Source of the DNA: Cyanobacteriota bacterium | GTDB lineage: Bacteria > Cyanobacteriota > Cyanobacteriia > CACIAM-69d | Length of the DNA stretch: 64,000 bases | Direction: 5' to 3' | Assembly: GCA_022402445.1 (NCBI GenBank) | Contig: JAKRSF010000004.1 | Coordinates: 710,120 to 774,119, forward strand | Shown: positions 25,779 to 37,005 of the stretch, piece by piece | Position numbering within the stretch: position 1 is the first letter of the stretch | Layout of the letters: each line of letters starts with the position of its first letter | Notes under the pieces: model-generated | Told to the model about the DNA's origin: nothing | What the model saw: the letters and a program-made list of their open reading frames with translations, nothing else | The model's database searches: none | Position numbers and translations under genes: made by a program

Positions 25779-25789
25779 GGCTTGGCTGT

Positions 25790-25863
25790 CGGGGCGTAGC
25801 GCAGCTTGGTAGCGCACCACTTTGGGGTAGTGGGGGTCGTGGGTTCAAATCCCGCCGCTCCGA
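25790..25863 (+). tRNA. tRNA-Pro(GGG)
   Basis: The sequence folds as a full cloverleaf. The acceptor stem CGGGGCG pairs with CGCTCCG (one G-T). The D-arm is in GCGCAGCTTGGTAGCGC. The anticodon stem CCACT/AGTGG encloses the loop TTGGGGT with anticodon GGG. The T-arm is GTGGG-TTCAAAT-CCCGC. The discriminator is A and no CCA is encoded. The identity proline follows from the anticodon. Confidence 0.93.
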
Positions 25864-26184
25864 TTCAACCGACAACCCATGGCAGACCACTTGAATCTGC
25901 CATTCAACATAGCTAAAAAATCCCTAGGGGGCGCAGTCTAACCACTCGCCCCCTTGAGCTTTTCTGGGTATTTTTCGGCACTTTTCTGGTGTCCTAGGAC
26001 ATTGGCGGACATTGGCGAATTGAGGTCGAGATGGGGCCAAGCTGGGGTGAATCAGTTTGGAGTTTTTGACGCCAACGCCAATAGCAACCAACAACTAAAA
26101 ACCGACCTTCCCCAGGGAAACGGTCGGTCTCGGCAGTTGGGCTAATCTGCGGGCAGCCGCCCCTTAGCTCAAGGATGATTCAGC
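25864..26184. other. Intergenic region between tRNA-Pro and atpE
   Basis: No convincing gene. A 63-codon plus-strand frame at 25954-26145 has no protein-like features. The region ends with the terminator of the minus-strand ATP synthase genes. Confidence 0.5.
26097..26128 (-). terminator. Rho-independent terminator of the atpB-atpE unit
   Basis: Read on the minus strand, ACCGACC pairs perfectly with GGTCGGT (7 bp, 14-base loop) and is followed by a run of T. It lies 57 bases after the stop of the epsilon gene. Confidence 0.8.
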
Positions 26185-26592
26185 CTAGGCATTGCCACCG
26201 GCGGCCTGATAGCGCGCCCGAGCCCGCTTGAGCCCCTGCTCCGCCTTGATTTTGTCGTGGCTCGGCCCGTTCTGTACCGCTGCCAACTGCTGCTGGGCTG
26301 CCTCAAACTCCGTGCGGGCTTCCTCTAGGGCGATCGCGTCACCGCGCTCTGCCCCATTGACGAGGATCGTCACCTCATTCTCCTCCACCTCAGCAAAACC
26401 ACCCATCAGGGCGATCGGCTGCCAATCCTTATTGGCCCGCACCCGCATCACCCCTGTATCCAGGGCCGTCAGCAGCGGCGCGTGGCCGGGCAGAATACCC
26501 ACCTGCCCCGTCGTACTCGGCAGAATCACCTCCTCTGCCTCGCTGTCCCAGACCGTTTTGTCTGGGGAAATGACGCGAACCGTCAAACCCAT
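26185..26592 (-). CDS. atpC: ATP synthase epsilon subunit
   Basis: The 135-residue protein begins [20 protein letters not shown] and contains [20 protein letters not shown] and [16 protein letters not shown], typical of F1 epsilon (called atpE in plastids and many cyanobacteria). The C-terminal helices [18 protein letters not shown] are as expected. It forms part of the rotor stalk of thylakoid ATP synthase and restrains ATP hydrolysis. It follows the beta gene by about 174 bases, in the cyanobacterial arrangement where beta and epsilon form their own operon. Confidence 0.95.
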   Translation of the reverse strand: MGLTVRVISPDKTVWDSEAEEVILPSTTGQVGILPGHAPLLTALDTGVMRVRANKDWQPIALMGGFAEVEENEVTILVNGAERGDAIALEEARTEFEAAQQQLAAVQNGPSHDKIKAEQGLKRARARYQAAGGNA

Positions 26593-26766
26593 AGCTTCCT
26601 ACCGCTCACAACGTGATAACACAACGCCCAAGCCCGATGCGGAGACTAGAGGATCCTCCCTAGGCACCCGCGATCGGGCTGTCCCCATCAAGGGTCAGAT
26701 GACATGAATTGAACGGTGGGGCCGGGAAATCCTGGACTTAACCAGAACCCTAGCCCCCTCGCCGTC

Positions 26767-28737
<1,971 letters not shown>

Positions 28738-29157
28738 GTGGTTCAAGCCAAAGATAAGGTTGCCGCAAATGGTCAGGGCACCCCGGCGATCGCGGAGGGG
28801 CTATCGAGCGGTCCGACGGACTCCCGCCCCTGGGGCACTTTTACGGTGCTAGAGGAGGGAAAGGGGTACAAAATCAAGCGCATTGAGGTGTTGCCGGGGC
28901 ACCGCCTGAGTCTCCAGATGCACCACCATCGCAGTGAGCATTGGATTGTGGTGTCCGGTACCGCAAGGGTGACCTGTGGCGATCGCGAAATTATGCTCCA
29001 GAGCAACCAATCGACCTACGTGCCCCAATGCACCAGCCACCGCCTCGAAAATCCGGGTGTGATTCCCCTGGTGCTGATTGAGGTGCAAAACGGCGAATAT
29101 CTCGGAGAAGACGACATCATCCGCTTCCAGGACGATTACGCCCGCAGCGACTCCTGA
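28738..29157 (+). CDS. Cupin, mannose-6-phosphate isomerase type II-like domain protein
   Basis: GTG at 28738 follows AGGAG (28724-28728) at a good distance. The 139-residue protein is a single cupin with SRPWGTFTVLEEGKGYKIKR, LSLQMHHHRSEHWIVVSGTA and FVPQ-like YVPQCTSHRLENPG. It equals the C-terminal isomerase domain of bifunctional mannose-1-phosphate guanylyltransferase/phosphomannose isomerase. The HHHRSEHW motif supplies metal ligands. A free-standing form like this probably interconverts sugar phosphates or binds a sugar nucleotide, but activity cannot be inferred with certainty. Confidence 0.8.
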   Translation: MVQAKDKVAANGQGTPAIAEGLSSGPTDSRPWGTFTVLEEGKGYKIKRIEVLPGHRLSLQMHHHRSEHWIVVSGTARVTCGDREIMLQSNQSTYVPQCTSHRLENPGVIPLVLIEVQNGEYLGEDDIIRFQDDYARSDS

Positions 29158-29252
29158 GCTACCCCCCCCTGGGCGGAGCGCCGCCGCGATCGCCCGCCCC
29201 CTTTTCAACACCCCCCACAATCCCTAAACGTTCGTCCCACTAACCGTCCGCC

Positions 29253-29633
29253 ATGGCCGTCCGCATCACCCTAAGCCCCACCGCCCTTGGGGAAATTGAG
29301 CGCCTTCGCAAGGCCCAGGGCGCACCCCAGGGCCAGCCCATTGCCCTCGGCCTCACGCGGGGGGCCTGCCAGCCCTTGGCCTACCGCCTCAAATTCGGTG
29401 AACTCCCCCCCCCGACAGCGGATGCGCCGAGCGCCAATGCCCCGGTACACCAGGTGGACGTTGGGGGAGGCATCACCTTCCTAATCGCCGCCGAGGATAT
29501 TCCCCATCTCCAGAACCTGCACCTGGACTACGCCGAAGACCTCGTTGGGGGAGCCTTCCGCTTCCAGAACCCGAACGCCGCCGAAGTGTGTGGATGCGGG
29601 GCATCCTTCCAGCCCGCCGCACCGGCCCCTTGA
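29253..29633 (+). CDS. HesB/IscA-family iron-sulfur carrier
   Basis: The 126-residue protein MAVRITLSPTALGEIERLRK has the A-type carrier pattern: a first cysteine in RGACQPLAYRLKF and the C-terminal pair CGCGASF near the end. The first motif lacks the usual G-C-S-G spelling, and an insertion rich in Pro/Ala (PPPTADAPSANAP) sits between the first strands. It likely carries Fe-S clusters or iron in the cytoplasm. It lies just upstream of the ribosomal operon and ends about 60 bases before that promoter. Confidence 0.8.
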   Translation: MAVRITLSPTALGEIERLRKAQGAPQGQPIALGLTRGACQPLAYRLKFGELPPPTADAPSANAPVHQVDVGGGITFLIAAEDIPHLQNLHLDYAEDLVGGAFRFQNPNAAEVCGCGASFQPAAPAP

Positions 29634-29689
29634 ACCCCCGACGGCCCCCTCAAGAAGTTCTGGTCCGCGATCGCGTCGCCATTCCAGCA

Positions 29690-29719
29690 TTGACAGCATC
29701 GAGAGCGTGTTGATATACT
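29690..29719 (+). promoter_or_regulatory. Promoter of the str (rpsL) operon
   Basis: A perfect -35 box TTGACA (29690-29695) and TATACT (29714-29719) are separated by 18 bases. The implied start near 29726 leaves a leader of about 47 bases before the rpsL ATG. Confidence 0.75.
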
Positions 29720-29772
29720 CGGGTGCTGTCAGATTTATGGCGAAGTATTTTCGATTGCGACCGCGGTAACCC

Positions 29773-30147
29773 ATGCCCACCATCCAGCAACTCATCCGAT
29801 CCGAGCGCCAGAAAGCGACGAAGAAAACGAAGTCTCCCGCTCTCAAAAGCTGCCCACAACGGCGCGGCGTCTGCACCCGTGTCTACACCACGACACCGAA
29901 GAAGCCCAACTCCGCGCTGCGCAAAGTGGCTCGTGTTCGTTTGACCTCTGGATTTGAGGTGACCGCCTACATCCCCGGCATTGGCCACAACCTGCAAGAG
30001 CACTCCGTGGTCATGATTCGGGGCGGTCGTGTTAAGGATCTGCCCGGTGTCCGCTACCACATCATTCGCGGCACCCTAGATACCGCCGGCGTGAAGGACC
30101 GTCGCCAGGGACGCTCCAAGTACGGCGCAAAACGTCCTAAGGAATAG
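29773..30147 (+). CDS. rpsL: 30S ribosomal protein S12
   Basis: The 124-residue protein [20 protein letters not shown] and then [20 protein letters not shown] is textbook S12, including [20 protein letters not shown]. It sits at the decoding centre of the small ribosomal subunit. It is the first gene of the str operon, whose order rpsL-rpsG-fusA-tuf-rpsJ is the cyanobacterial and plastid arrangement. A large stem-loop follows in the gap to rpsG. Confidence 0.98.
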   Translation: MPTIQQLIRSERQKATKKTKSPALKSCPQRRGVCTRVYTTTPKKPNSALRKVARVRLTSGFEVTAYIPGIGHNLQEHSVVMIRGGRVKDLPGVRYHIIRGTLDTAGVKDRRQGRSKYGAKRPKE

Positions 30148-30157
30148 ATTTCAATCC

Positions 30158-30228
30158 CCGAAAAAAGCTCCACCGGTCCCATGGGCGTGACTAAACGCCG
30201 CATAAGTCTGGTGGTCCGCCTTTTTCGG
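30158..30228 (+). ncRNA. Candidate structured RNA element between rpsL and rpsG
   Basis: CCGAAAAAAGC (30158-30168) pairs with GCCTTTTTCGG (30218-30228) at 10 of 11 positions, and CCACCGG pairs with CTGGTGG inside it. A nested GGCGT/ACGCC hairpin lies at 30184-30199. The T-run is within the stem, so it is not a simple terminator. Its position 11 bases after rpsL and about 195 before rpsG matches the place where E. coli S7 regulates the str mRNA, but no homology to that site is shown. Confidence 0.5.
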
Positions 30229-30422
30229 CTGCTCCCGAGGGCTGGTTGACGGAATTCCAGTCACAGGCCCCATGGCGGAGCGCTTTTTCCCCTAGCTTCA
30301 CCCGTTTTAGCTAGTGGGCGCTGGTTCAGCGCGATCGCCCCCCAAGGGCAATCCACCTCACCCCCCGCGCCCCATGGCCCCGCCACCTTAAAGTTCAAAA
30401 GCGTTTAGATTTTTCGTCAACC

Positions 30423-30893
30423 ATGTCCCGTCGTAACAGAGCCCCCAAGCGCCCCGTCCCAGCCGATTCCGTCTACAACAGCCGACTGGTTAGTATGACG
30501 ATCCGGCGCATCATGAAGCAGGGCAAAAAATCCCTCGCCTCCCGCATCATTTATGACGCCTTTGATCTCATCAAGGAGCGCACCGGTTCTGAGCCCCTTG
30601 ACGTGTTCGAGCAGGCGGTCAAAAACGCCACGCCCCTTGTGGAAGTGAAAGCCCGCCGGGTTGGTGGTGCCACCTACCAGGTGCCCATGGAAGTGCGTCC
30701 CGATCGCGGTACCGCCCTGGCCCTCCGTTGGCTGATCCAATTTTCCCGCCAGCGTCCGGGTCGCAGCATGGTTGCCCGCTTCGCCAACGAGATCATGGAC
30801 GCCGCCAACGAAACCGGCAGCGCGATCCGCAAGCGCGAAGAAACCCACCGGATGGCCGAGGCCAACAAAGCCTTCGCCCACTACCGTTACTAG
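30423..30893 (+). CDS. rpsG: 30S ribosomal protein S7
   Basis: The 156-residue protein [20 protein letters not shown] and [20 protein letters not shown] matches S7 fully, including [20 protein letters not shown]. It binds 16S rRNA as a primary assembly protein and in E. coli also represses its own operon. There is a 275-base gap from rpsL that contains a strong stem-loop. The AT-rich stretch ATTTTTCGTCAACC lies just before the start, with no strong Shine-Dalgarno. Confidence 0.98.
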   Translation: MSRRNRAPKRPVPADSVYNSRLVSMTIRRIMKQGKKSLASRIIYDAFDLIKERTGSEPLDVFEQAVKNATPLVEVKARRVGGATYQVPMEVRPDRGTALALRWLIQFSRQRPGRSMVARFANEIMDAANETGSAIRKREETHRMAEANKAFAHYRY

Positions 30894-31153
30894 GGATAAG
30901 GGCTGGGGGGTGTATCGTCCATCTGCGATCCCCTGGTTCACCCCCACGCCCCCGAGCTTGGCCATAGCTACACCGCCCACGACTCGATTGGCCCGCCAAT
31001 CTTCAGCCTACGGCGCAGACCTGTGGTAACAAAGTGATTTTAGCGAGGTGGTTTCTGCGCGTGGGTCTTAATAATGCCTCGCCAAGGAATCTCCATAAAA
31101 TCTTTACAAGCATGTAACATGATAATCTGCAGCAGAGATCCAAGGAGGTAGCT

Positions 31154-33229
31154 GTGGGACGATCCACCCCGCTCGAAAAAGTCCGAAATATTGGTATTGC
31201 CGCCCACATTGATGCCGGCAAAACGACGACGACCGAGCGTATTTTGTTTTACTCGGGCGTCGTCCATAAGATGGGTGAGGTGCATGACGGCACCGCAGTG
31301 ACCGACTGGATGGCCCAGGAGCGCGAGCGCGGGATTACGATCACGGCCGCCGCCATCAGCACGAGCTGGCTTGATCACCAGATCAACATCATCGACACCC
31401 CTGGCCACGTGGACTTCACGATTGAAGTGGAGCGTTCCATGCGGGTGCTGGACGGTGTGATTGCCGTTTTCTGCTCCGTGGGCGGGGTGCAGCCCCAGTC
31501 CGAAACCGTGTGGCGTCAGGCCGATCGCTACAAGGTTCCCCGCATTGCCTTCATCAATAAAATGGACCGCACGGGGGCCAATTTTTTCAAGGTCTATCAG
31601 CAGATGCGTGATCGCCTGCGGGCCAACGCAGTGCCGATCCAGATCCCCATTGGCGCAGAAGCGGACCTGAAGGGTTTGGTGGACCTCGTGACCATGCGGG
31701 CCTACATCTACAACGATGACATCGGCCAAGACATCGAAGAAACGGACATCCCTGCCGACCTGCAAGAGGTGGCGGAAGAGTACCGCACCATCATGCTAGA
31801 GGCGGTTGCCGAGCTTGATGATGATCTGATGGAGCGCTACCTCGAAGGGGGTGAGCTGACGGTAGAGGAAGTCCGCGCCACCCTCCGTAAAGGCACCGTG
31901 ACCGGCGCGATCGTACCGGTCCTCTGCGGCTCCGCTTTCAAAAACAAAGGGGTTCAGCGTCTGCTGGACGCGGTGGTTGATTACCTGCCGTCCCCCATCG
32001 ACGTGCCCCCCATCCAAGGCACCTTGGACGATGGCTCCGTGGTGGAGCGTCCCGCTGACGACAACGCCCCCGCAGCGGCCCTCGCCTTCAAGATCATGGC
32101 CGATCCCTATGGGCGTCTAACGTTCATTCGGGTTTATTCCGGCTCGATTAAGAAGGGCAGCTACGTTCTCAATGCCACCAAGGGCAAGAAAGAACGCATC
32201 TCACGCCTGATCGTCCTCAAGGCCGACGAGCGCATCGAGGTGGACGAACTGCGGGCCGGTGATCTGGGGGCAGCCCTGGGCCTCAAGGACACCATCACGG
32301 GCGACACGATCTGCGACGAGAGCGATCCCGTCATCCTGGAATCCCTCTTCGTCCCCGAGCCGGTCATCTCCGTGGCGGTGGAACCCAAAACCAAGCAGGA
32401 CATGGACAAGCTGTCCAAGGCTCTGCAATCCCTCTCGGAGGAAGACCCCACCTTCCGGGTGAGCACGGATCCGGAAACCAACCAAACGGTCATCGCAGGG
32501 ATGGGTGAATTGCACCTAGAGATCCTTGTGGACCGGATGCTGCGGGAATTTAAGGTTGAGGCCAACGTGGGTGCTCCCCAGGTGGCTTACCGGGAAACCA
32601 TTGGCAAGTCCGTCAAGGCAGAAGGTAAGTTTGTCCGCCAGAGTGGCGGTAAGGGTCAGTACGGTCACGTTGTGATCGAGGTGGCCCCTGGGGAAGCCGG
32701 TAGCGGCTTCGAGTTCGTGTCCAAGATTGTGGGGGGTACGGTTCCGAAGGAATACATCGCCCCCGCAGAACAGGGTATGCGCGAGGCCTGCGAATCCGGT
32801 ATTCTTGCCGGTTACCCGCTGATTGACGTCAAGGTGACCCTGGTGGATGGGTCTTACCATGATGTTGACTCTTCGGAAATGGCCTTCAAAATCGCCGGTT
32901 CCATGGCAATTCGCGAGGCAGTCTTGAAGGCTGCTCCGATGTTGCTGGAGCCGATGATGAAGGTTGAAGTGGAAGCGCCCGAGAACTTCCTGGGTGATGT
33001 GATGGGGGATCTCAACTCCCGTCGTGGTCAGATTGAAGGGATGGGCTCGGAGGACGGCCTCGCCAAGGTATCTGCCAAGGTGCCACTGGCAGAGATGTTC
33101 GGTTACGCGACCGACATTCGTTCCATGACCCAAGGTCGTGGAATCTTCTCCATGGAGTTCAGCCATTACAGCGAGACCCCTCGCAACGTGGCTGAAACCA
33201 TCATCGCAAAGAGCAAAGGGAACGCATAA
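31154..33229 (+). CDS. fusA: Translation elongation factor G
   Basis: The 691-residue protein starts with GTG at 31154 after AAGGAGG (31142-31148). The G-domain motif is [19 protein letters not shown], with DTPGHVDFT and [10 protein letters not shown], and the later domains are typical of EF-G (GEFVRQ-type [18 protein letters not shown]). It catalyses translocation. It is preceded by 260 bases after rpsG and followed after 21 bases by tuf. A -10-like GATAAT at 31121 with TTTACA only 12 bases before it is too tight to call a promoter. Confidence 0.98.
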   Translation: MGRSTPLEKVRNIGIAAHIDAGKTTTTERILFYSGVVHKMGEVHDGTAVTDWMAQERERGITITAAAISTSWLDHQINIIDTPGHVDFTIEVERSMRVLDGVIAVFCSVGGVQPQSETVWRQADRYKVPRIAFINKMDRTGANFFKVYQQMRDRLRANAVPIQIPIGAEADLKGLVDLVTMRAYIYNDDIGQDIEETDIPADLQEVAEEYRTIMLEAVAELDDDLMERYLEGGELTVEEVRATLRKGTVTGAIVPVLCGSAFKNKGVQRLLDAVVDYLPSPIDVPPIQGTLDDGSVVERPADDNAPAAALAFKIMADPYGRLTFIRVYSGSIKKGSYVLNATKGKKERISRLIVLKADERIEVDELRAGDLGAALGLKDTITGDTICDESDPVILESLFVPEPVISVAVEPKTKQDMDKLSKALQSLSEEDPTFRVSTDPETNQTVIAGMGELHLEILVDRMLREFKVEANVGAPQVAYRETIGKSVKAEGKFVRQSGGKGQYGHVVIEVAPGEAGSGFEFVSKIVGGTVPKEYIAPAEQGMREACESGILAGYPLIDVKVTLVDGSYHDVDSSEMAFKIAGSMAIREAVLKAAPMLLEPMMKVEVEAPENFLGDVMGDLNSRRGQIEGMGSEDGLAKVSAKVPLAEMFGYATDIRSMTQGRGIFSMEFSHYSETPRNVAETIIAKSKGNA

Positions 33230-33250
33230 CAAGGAAAGGAACGCACACTC

Positions 33251-34465
33251 ATGGCACGCGAAAAGTTTGAGCGCAATAAACCCCACGTCAACATCGGTAC
33301 GATCGGCCACGTGGACCACGGTAAGACGACGCTGACGGCGGCGATCACGATGGCCCTGGCGGCCCGTGGCCAGGCTAAGGCCCAGAAGTACGATGAAATC
33401 GATGCGGCTCCTGAGGAGAAGGCCCGTGGGATCACGATCAACACGGCCCACGTGGAGTACGAGACCAATGATCGTCACTATGCCCACGTGGACTGCCCGG
33501 GTCACGCGGACTATGTGAAGAACATGATCACGGGTGCTGCCCAGATGGACGGCGCGATTCTGGTGGTGTCGGCGGCGGATGGCCCCATGCCCCAAACCCG
33601 TGAGCACATCCTGCTGGCTCGCCAGGTGAACGTGCCGAATCTGGTGGTTTTCCTGAATAAGCAAGACCAGGTGGATGATGAGGAGCTGCTGGAGCTGGTG
33701 GAACTGGAAGTCCGCGAGCTGCTGAGCGACTACGGTTTTGATGGGGATGCGATTCCCATTGTGGCGGGTTCTGCCCTGAAGGCGACGGAAGCCCTGAGCG
33801 GTGGCGCGCCGGATGAGTGGGTCGAGAAGATCTACAAGCTGATGGATGAGGTGGATTCCTACATTCCGACGCCGGAGCGGGATACGGATAAGCCGTTCCT
33901 GATGGCGGTTGAGGATGTGTTCTCGATCACGGGTCGCGGTACGGTGGCGACGGGCCGGATTGAGCGGGGCCGTGTGAAGGTGGGTGAGACGGTGGAAATC
34001 GTCGGCCTGCGTGACACCCGCACCACCACGGTGACGGGGGTTGAGATGTTCCGGAAGCAACTGGATGAAGGGGTGGCTGGTGATAATGCCGGTCTGCTGC
34101 TTCGCGGTGTGCAGAAGGAGGACATCGAGCGTGGGATGGTGCTGGCGAAGCCCGGTTCCATTACGCCCCACACCCAGTTCGAGTCTGAGGTGTATGTGCT
34201 GAAGAAGGAGGAGGGTGGTCGTCACACGCCGTTCTTCGCGGGCTATCGTCCTCAGTTCTACATCCGGACGACGGATGTGACGGGTTCCATCGATGCGTAC
34301 ACCTCTGACGAAGGGGAAAATGTGGAGATGGTGATGCCGGGCGATCGCATCAAGATGACGGTGACGCTGATTTCGCCGGTTGCGATTGAGCAGGGGATGC
34401 GTTTCGCAATCCGTGAAGGTGGCCGGACGATTGGTGCGGGTGTGGTGTCGAAGATCCTCAAGTAG
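33251..34465 (+). CDS. tuf: Translation elongation factor Tu
   Basis: The 404-residue protein has [39 protein letters not shown] and [14 protein letters not shown]. It begins [20 protein letters not shown] as expected. It delivers aminoacyl-tRNA to the ribosome. A ribosome binding site AAGGAA precedes it. The long open frame on the opposite strand over fusA and tuf reflects codon bias only. Confidence 0.98.
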   Translation: MAREKFERNKPHVNIGTIGHVDHGKTTLTAAITMALAARGQAKAQKYDEIDAAPEEKARGITINTAHVEYETNDRHYAHVDCPGHADYVKNMITGAAQMDGAILVVSAADGPMPQTREHILLARQVNVPNLVVFLNKQDQVDDEELLELVELEVRELLSDYGFDGDAIPIVAGSALKATEALSGGAPDEWVEKIYKLMDEVDSYIPTPERDTDKPFLMAVEDVFSITGRGTVATGRIERGRVKVGETVEIVGLRDTRTTTVTGVEMFRKQLDEGVAGDNAGLLLRGVQKEDIERGMVLAKPGSITPHTQFESEVYVLKKEEGGRHTPFFAGYRPQFYIRTTDVTGSIDAYTSDEGENVEMVMPGDRIKMTVTLISPVAIEQGMRFAIREGGRTIGAGVVSKILK

Positions 34466-34547
34466 GGTCTGATGCTGCTGGGCGCGATCGCGTTTCCTCC
34501 GTCGCTCGATGGCGGGTGAGGGGTGGGGCGATCGCGCGGACCTAGCG

Positions 34548-34621
34548 TTCCGAATCTGAGTCAGGACTGGCGGGGCCATTGCATGGGTGATGGGTTGCCG
34601 GTTCTGACTTAATAATCGGAA
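34548..34621 (+). ncRNA. Candidate structured RNA element between tuf and rpsJ
   Basis: AGTCAGGACTGGC (34559-34571) pairs with GCCGGTTCTGACT (34597-34609) over 13 positions with two G-U pairs. An outer TTCCGA/TCGGAA stem (34548-34553, 34616-34621) lies beyond a 5/6-base internal loop. The apical loop holds CCAT-TGC-ATGG, so a third short hairpin is possible. It ends 67 bases before the rpsJ ATG. No T-run follows, so control of rpsJ translation or processing is more likely than termination. Confidence 0.5.
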
Positions 34622-34688
34622 TGGGTCTTTTAGGAACCTTGAAAATTCAATTACTGCCCAACTAACCCACAGGACGACGGAAGAGAAG

Positions 34689-35006
34689 ATGGCGACGATT
34701 CAACAGCAGAAGATCCGCATCCGCCTCCAGGCTTTTGACCGCAAGTTGCTGGATGCGTCCTGCGACAAGATTGTGGATACGGCAAATCGCACGAGCGCGA
34801 CGGCGGTTGGCCCGATTCCTTTGCCGACGAAGCGGAAGATTTATTGCGTGCTCCGTTCTCCCCACGTGGACAAGGATTCCCGGGAGCACTTTGAAACGCG
34901 GACCCACCGCCGCATTATTGATATTTACCAGCCTTCGTCGAAGACGGTGGATGCGCTGATGAAGTTGGATTTGCCTTCGGGTGTGGATATTGAAGTGAAG
35001 CTGTAG
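34689..35006 (+). CDS. rpsJ: 30S ribosomal protein S10
   Basis: The 105-residue protein [20 protein letters not shown] with [20 protein letters not shown] and [20 protein letters not shown] is S10. It forms part of the 30S head and also the NusB-NusE antitermination complex. It closes the str operon after tuf, which is the usual cyanobacterial place. The bidirectional terminator follows 66 bases later. Confidence 0.98.
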   Translation: MATIQQQKIRIRLQAFDRKLLDASCDKIVDTANRTSATAVGPIPLPTKRKIYCVLRSPHVDKDSREHFETRTHRRIIDIYQPSSKTVDALMKLDLPSGVDIEVKL

Positions 35007-35072
35007 GGGATGGCTAGGCGCTGTGGTTTGGCGCTAGTCTCAACGGCTTTGAATATTGGACTTTGAAAAAGT

Positions 35073-35110
35073 AAAAAGCAGCCCCTGATATGCGAGCGGG
35101 CTGCTTTTTT
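35073..35110. terminator. Bidirectional rho-independent terminator (rpsJ / purN)
   Basis: GCAGCCC (35078-35084) pairs with GGGCTGC (35098-35104), flanked by AAAAA on one side and TTTTTT on the other. It would stop both the str operon and the converging purN transcript. Confidence 0.9.
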
Positions 35111-35179
35111 GTGGTTTGTTTATGGAGTTTTGATGGGGATCGAGGGTGGCGTTGGCGATCGCGGCCTCGATCCCTAGGG

Positions 35180-35875
35180 TTAGGAATGGGGTTGGGAGTG
35201 CTGGCGATGGTGGGCGGCCTGGGCGGTGGCGAGGGCGATCGCCTGGGGGAGGATGCGGTGTTCCTGCACCTGGACGCGGGCGTGGAGGGTTTCGACCGTA
35301 TCGGTGGCGAGGACGGGGACGGCGGCCTGGACGAGGATGGGGCCGCAATCCACTTCTAGGGTCACCAGGTGGGCGGTGCAGCCAGCGAGTTTGACGCGGG
35401 CCGCGATCGCCTGGTCAATGGCACGCATCCCCGGAAAACTGGGCAGGAGGCTGGGGTGGATATTAATGGCGCGATCGCGGTAGCCCTCGATGAACACCTC
35501 CGTCACCCGGCGCATCCAGCCCGCCATCACCACCCACTCCACCCCAGCCCGCTGTAGGGCCGACACCACCTCATAGTCAAAGGCTTCGCGGCTGACGAAC
35601 TGGCGATGGTCAATGCAGTGGCTCGGCACGCCCCAGCGCTCCGCCCGAACCGCCACCTTGGCCCCCGGATTGTTGTAGATCACCACCGCCACCTCCGCCC
35701 GCAGGCGGCCATCCGCGATCGCCTGGACCACCGCCTCAAAATTACTGCCGTTGCCCGAGGCTAGGATCCCTAGCTTGACCGGGGGCAGATTGCGATAAAT
35801 TTCTAGCAGGTCCGCCGACAGGTCGGGAAACACTAAACTAGGGCTGGTCAGTTCGGGGCGATCGCTAGCGGTCAT
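35180..35875 (-). CDS. purN: Phosphoribosylglycinamide formyltransferase
   Basis: The 231-residue protein has the folate-dependent transformylase pattern LGILASGNGSNFEAVVQAI, the active-site segment INIHPSLLPSFPGMRAIDQA and LVTLEVDCGPILVQAAVPV. It catalyses the third step of purine synthesis, transferring formyl from 10-formyl-THF to GAR. An N-terminal stretch of about 30 residues before the Rossmann part is common in cyanobacteria. It converges with rpsJ at the shared terminator. Confidence 0.93.
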   Translation of the reverse strand: MTASDRPELTSPSLVFPDLSADLLEIYRNLPPVKLGILASGNGSNFEAVVQAIADGRLRAEVAVVIYNNPGAKVAVRAERWGVPSHCIDHRQFVSREAFDYEVVSALQRAGVEWVVMAGWMRRVTEVFIEGYRDRAINIHPSLLPSFPGMRAIDQAIAARVKLAGCTAHLVTLEVDCGPILVQAAVPVLATDTVETLHARVQVQEHRILPQAIALATAQAAHHRQHSQPHS

Positions 35876-36307
35876 CGGGCGTTAGGCGTCCTAAGGAACG
35901 ACACAAGGAATAGGTGGCAGATGGCCAAACGGCAGACGGTCCGGTGGCAGACCATCCACGCCATCTCAAAAAAACCATCTTCATCTTAGGCAGTTCCGTC
36001 CCGGCCCGAGGCGGCGTTTAGCAAATTCCCCGATTCCCCCACCCCACTGCCCCAATCGAGGCATCTTAAGCAAGAGCCCCCAGTGACCGCAGCAAGGGTC
36101 TGCCAGCCCCTCGCCCCAAGCAGTTTGGTGGCGGTGAGACCGAGATTTAAGGCCACTGATCAAGGTTGCCCTTCGAGATCACTGAACGGGTGGCACGCCC
36201 CAATTTCCACACCCCCCGAGACTTTTCCCTAACCCCTGACGCCGGGGCTCCGTGCCCCAGGAGAGAGCACCGTTTATACCCGTCCCCTCGCCCGATTAAT
36301 TGAGCAG
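35876..36307. other. Divergent region between purN and recR
   Basis: No gene apart from the conserved RecR N-terminal codons at 36272-36307. GGTGGCAG occurs twice (35913-35920 and 35943-35950) with CGGCAGACGG between, a minor direct repeat. No convincing promoter boxes were found. Confidence 0.4.
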
Positions 36308-36865
36308 TTGCAGCGGCTCCCCGGCATTGGCCCCAAGAGCGCCCAACGGCTGGCTTTGCATTTGCTCAAACGGCCCGATGCGGAAGTGGAAGCCCTCGCC
36401 AAGGCGCTGTTGGAGGCCAAGCAGCAGGTGGGCACCTGTCAGGTCTGCTTCCATCTGTCGGCGGAGCCGGTCTGCGAAATCTGCCGCAATCCCAACCGCG
36501 ATCGCCTCACCATCTGCGTCGTAGCCGACTCCCGCGACGTAATCGCCCTCGAAAAAACCCGGGAATATCGGGGCCGCTACCACGTCCTCGGCGGCACCAT
36601 TTCCCCCATGGACGGCATCGGTCCAGACATGCTCACGGTCCAACCCCTGATCCAGCGGGTGCAGCGGGAGGGTACGCGGGAGGTCATCCTGGCGATCGGC
36701 CCCAGCGTCGAGGGAGAAACCACCGCCCTCTACCTCAGTCAACTGCTCAAACCCTTCACCCGCGTCACGCGCATCGCCTTTGGCCTGCCCGTGGGGGGTG
36801 ATCTGGAATATGCCGATGAGGTCACCCTCGCCCGCGCCCTGGAGGGACGCCGCGAAATGGCCTAG
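36308..36865 (+). CDS. recR: Recombination protein RecR
   Basis: The open frame with a standard codon (TTG 36308) encodes 185 residues: [19 protein letters not shown], the zinc finger [18 protein letters not shown] and the Toprim part [20 protein letters not shown]. RecR loads RecA at gaps with RecO/RecF. The conserved N-terminus ([13 protein letters not shown]) is encoded in the same frame just upstream from 36272, but its expected initiator is GTT. AGGAG lies eight bases before that GTT, and no ATG, GTG or TTG is found further upstream before the stop at 36230. Real initiation may therefore be at GTT 36272 or a CTG at 36236. Confidence 0.9.
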   Translation: MQRLPGIGPKSAQRLALHLLKRPDAEVEALAKALLEAKQQVGTCQVCFHLSAEPVCEICRNPNRDRLTICVVADSRDVIALEKTREYRGRYHVLGGTISPMDGIGPDMLTVQPLIQRVQREGTREVILAIGPSVEGETTALYLSQLLKPFTRVTRIAFGLPVGGDLEYADEVTLARALEGRREMA

Positions 36866-37005
36866 GGACCACCCTCCAAGGTCGATCCACCCCCCGCAAC
36901 CCCGGTGCCAAGCTGAATTCATCAAATGGCAAATTTGCCTAGCCGAAGTCCCGTCCTGAGGGTGGGTTGCGGCTAGGCAGAAGCCCCTGAGTGCGGCGCG
37001 TCTGG

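Noticed and set aside
30906-30945. GGGGGTG/CACCCCC hairpin after rpsG
   Set aside because: Only seven pairs around a 26-base loop in GC-rich DNA; chance pairing is likely and no T-run follows.
31103-31126. Promoter-like TTTACA and GATAAT upstream of fusA
   Set aside because: The spacing of 12 bases is too short for a sigma70 promoter.
32516-34579. 687-codon minus-strand frame opposite fusA and tuf
   Set aside because: A shadow of GC-rich third positions; composition is His/Arg/Leu-rich with no motif, and the plus-strand genes are certain.
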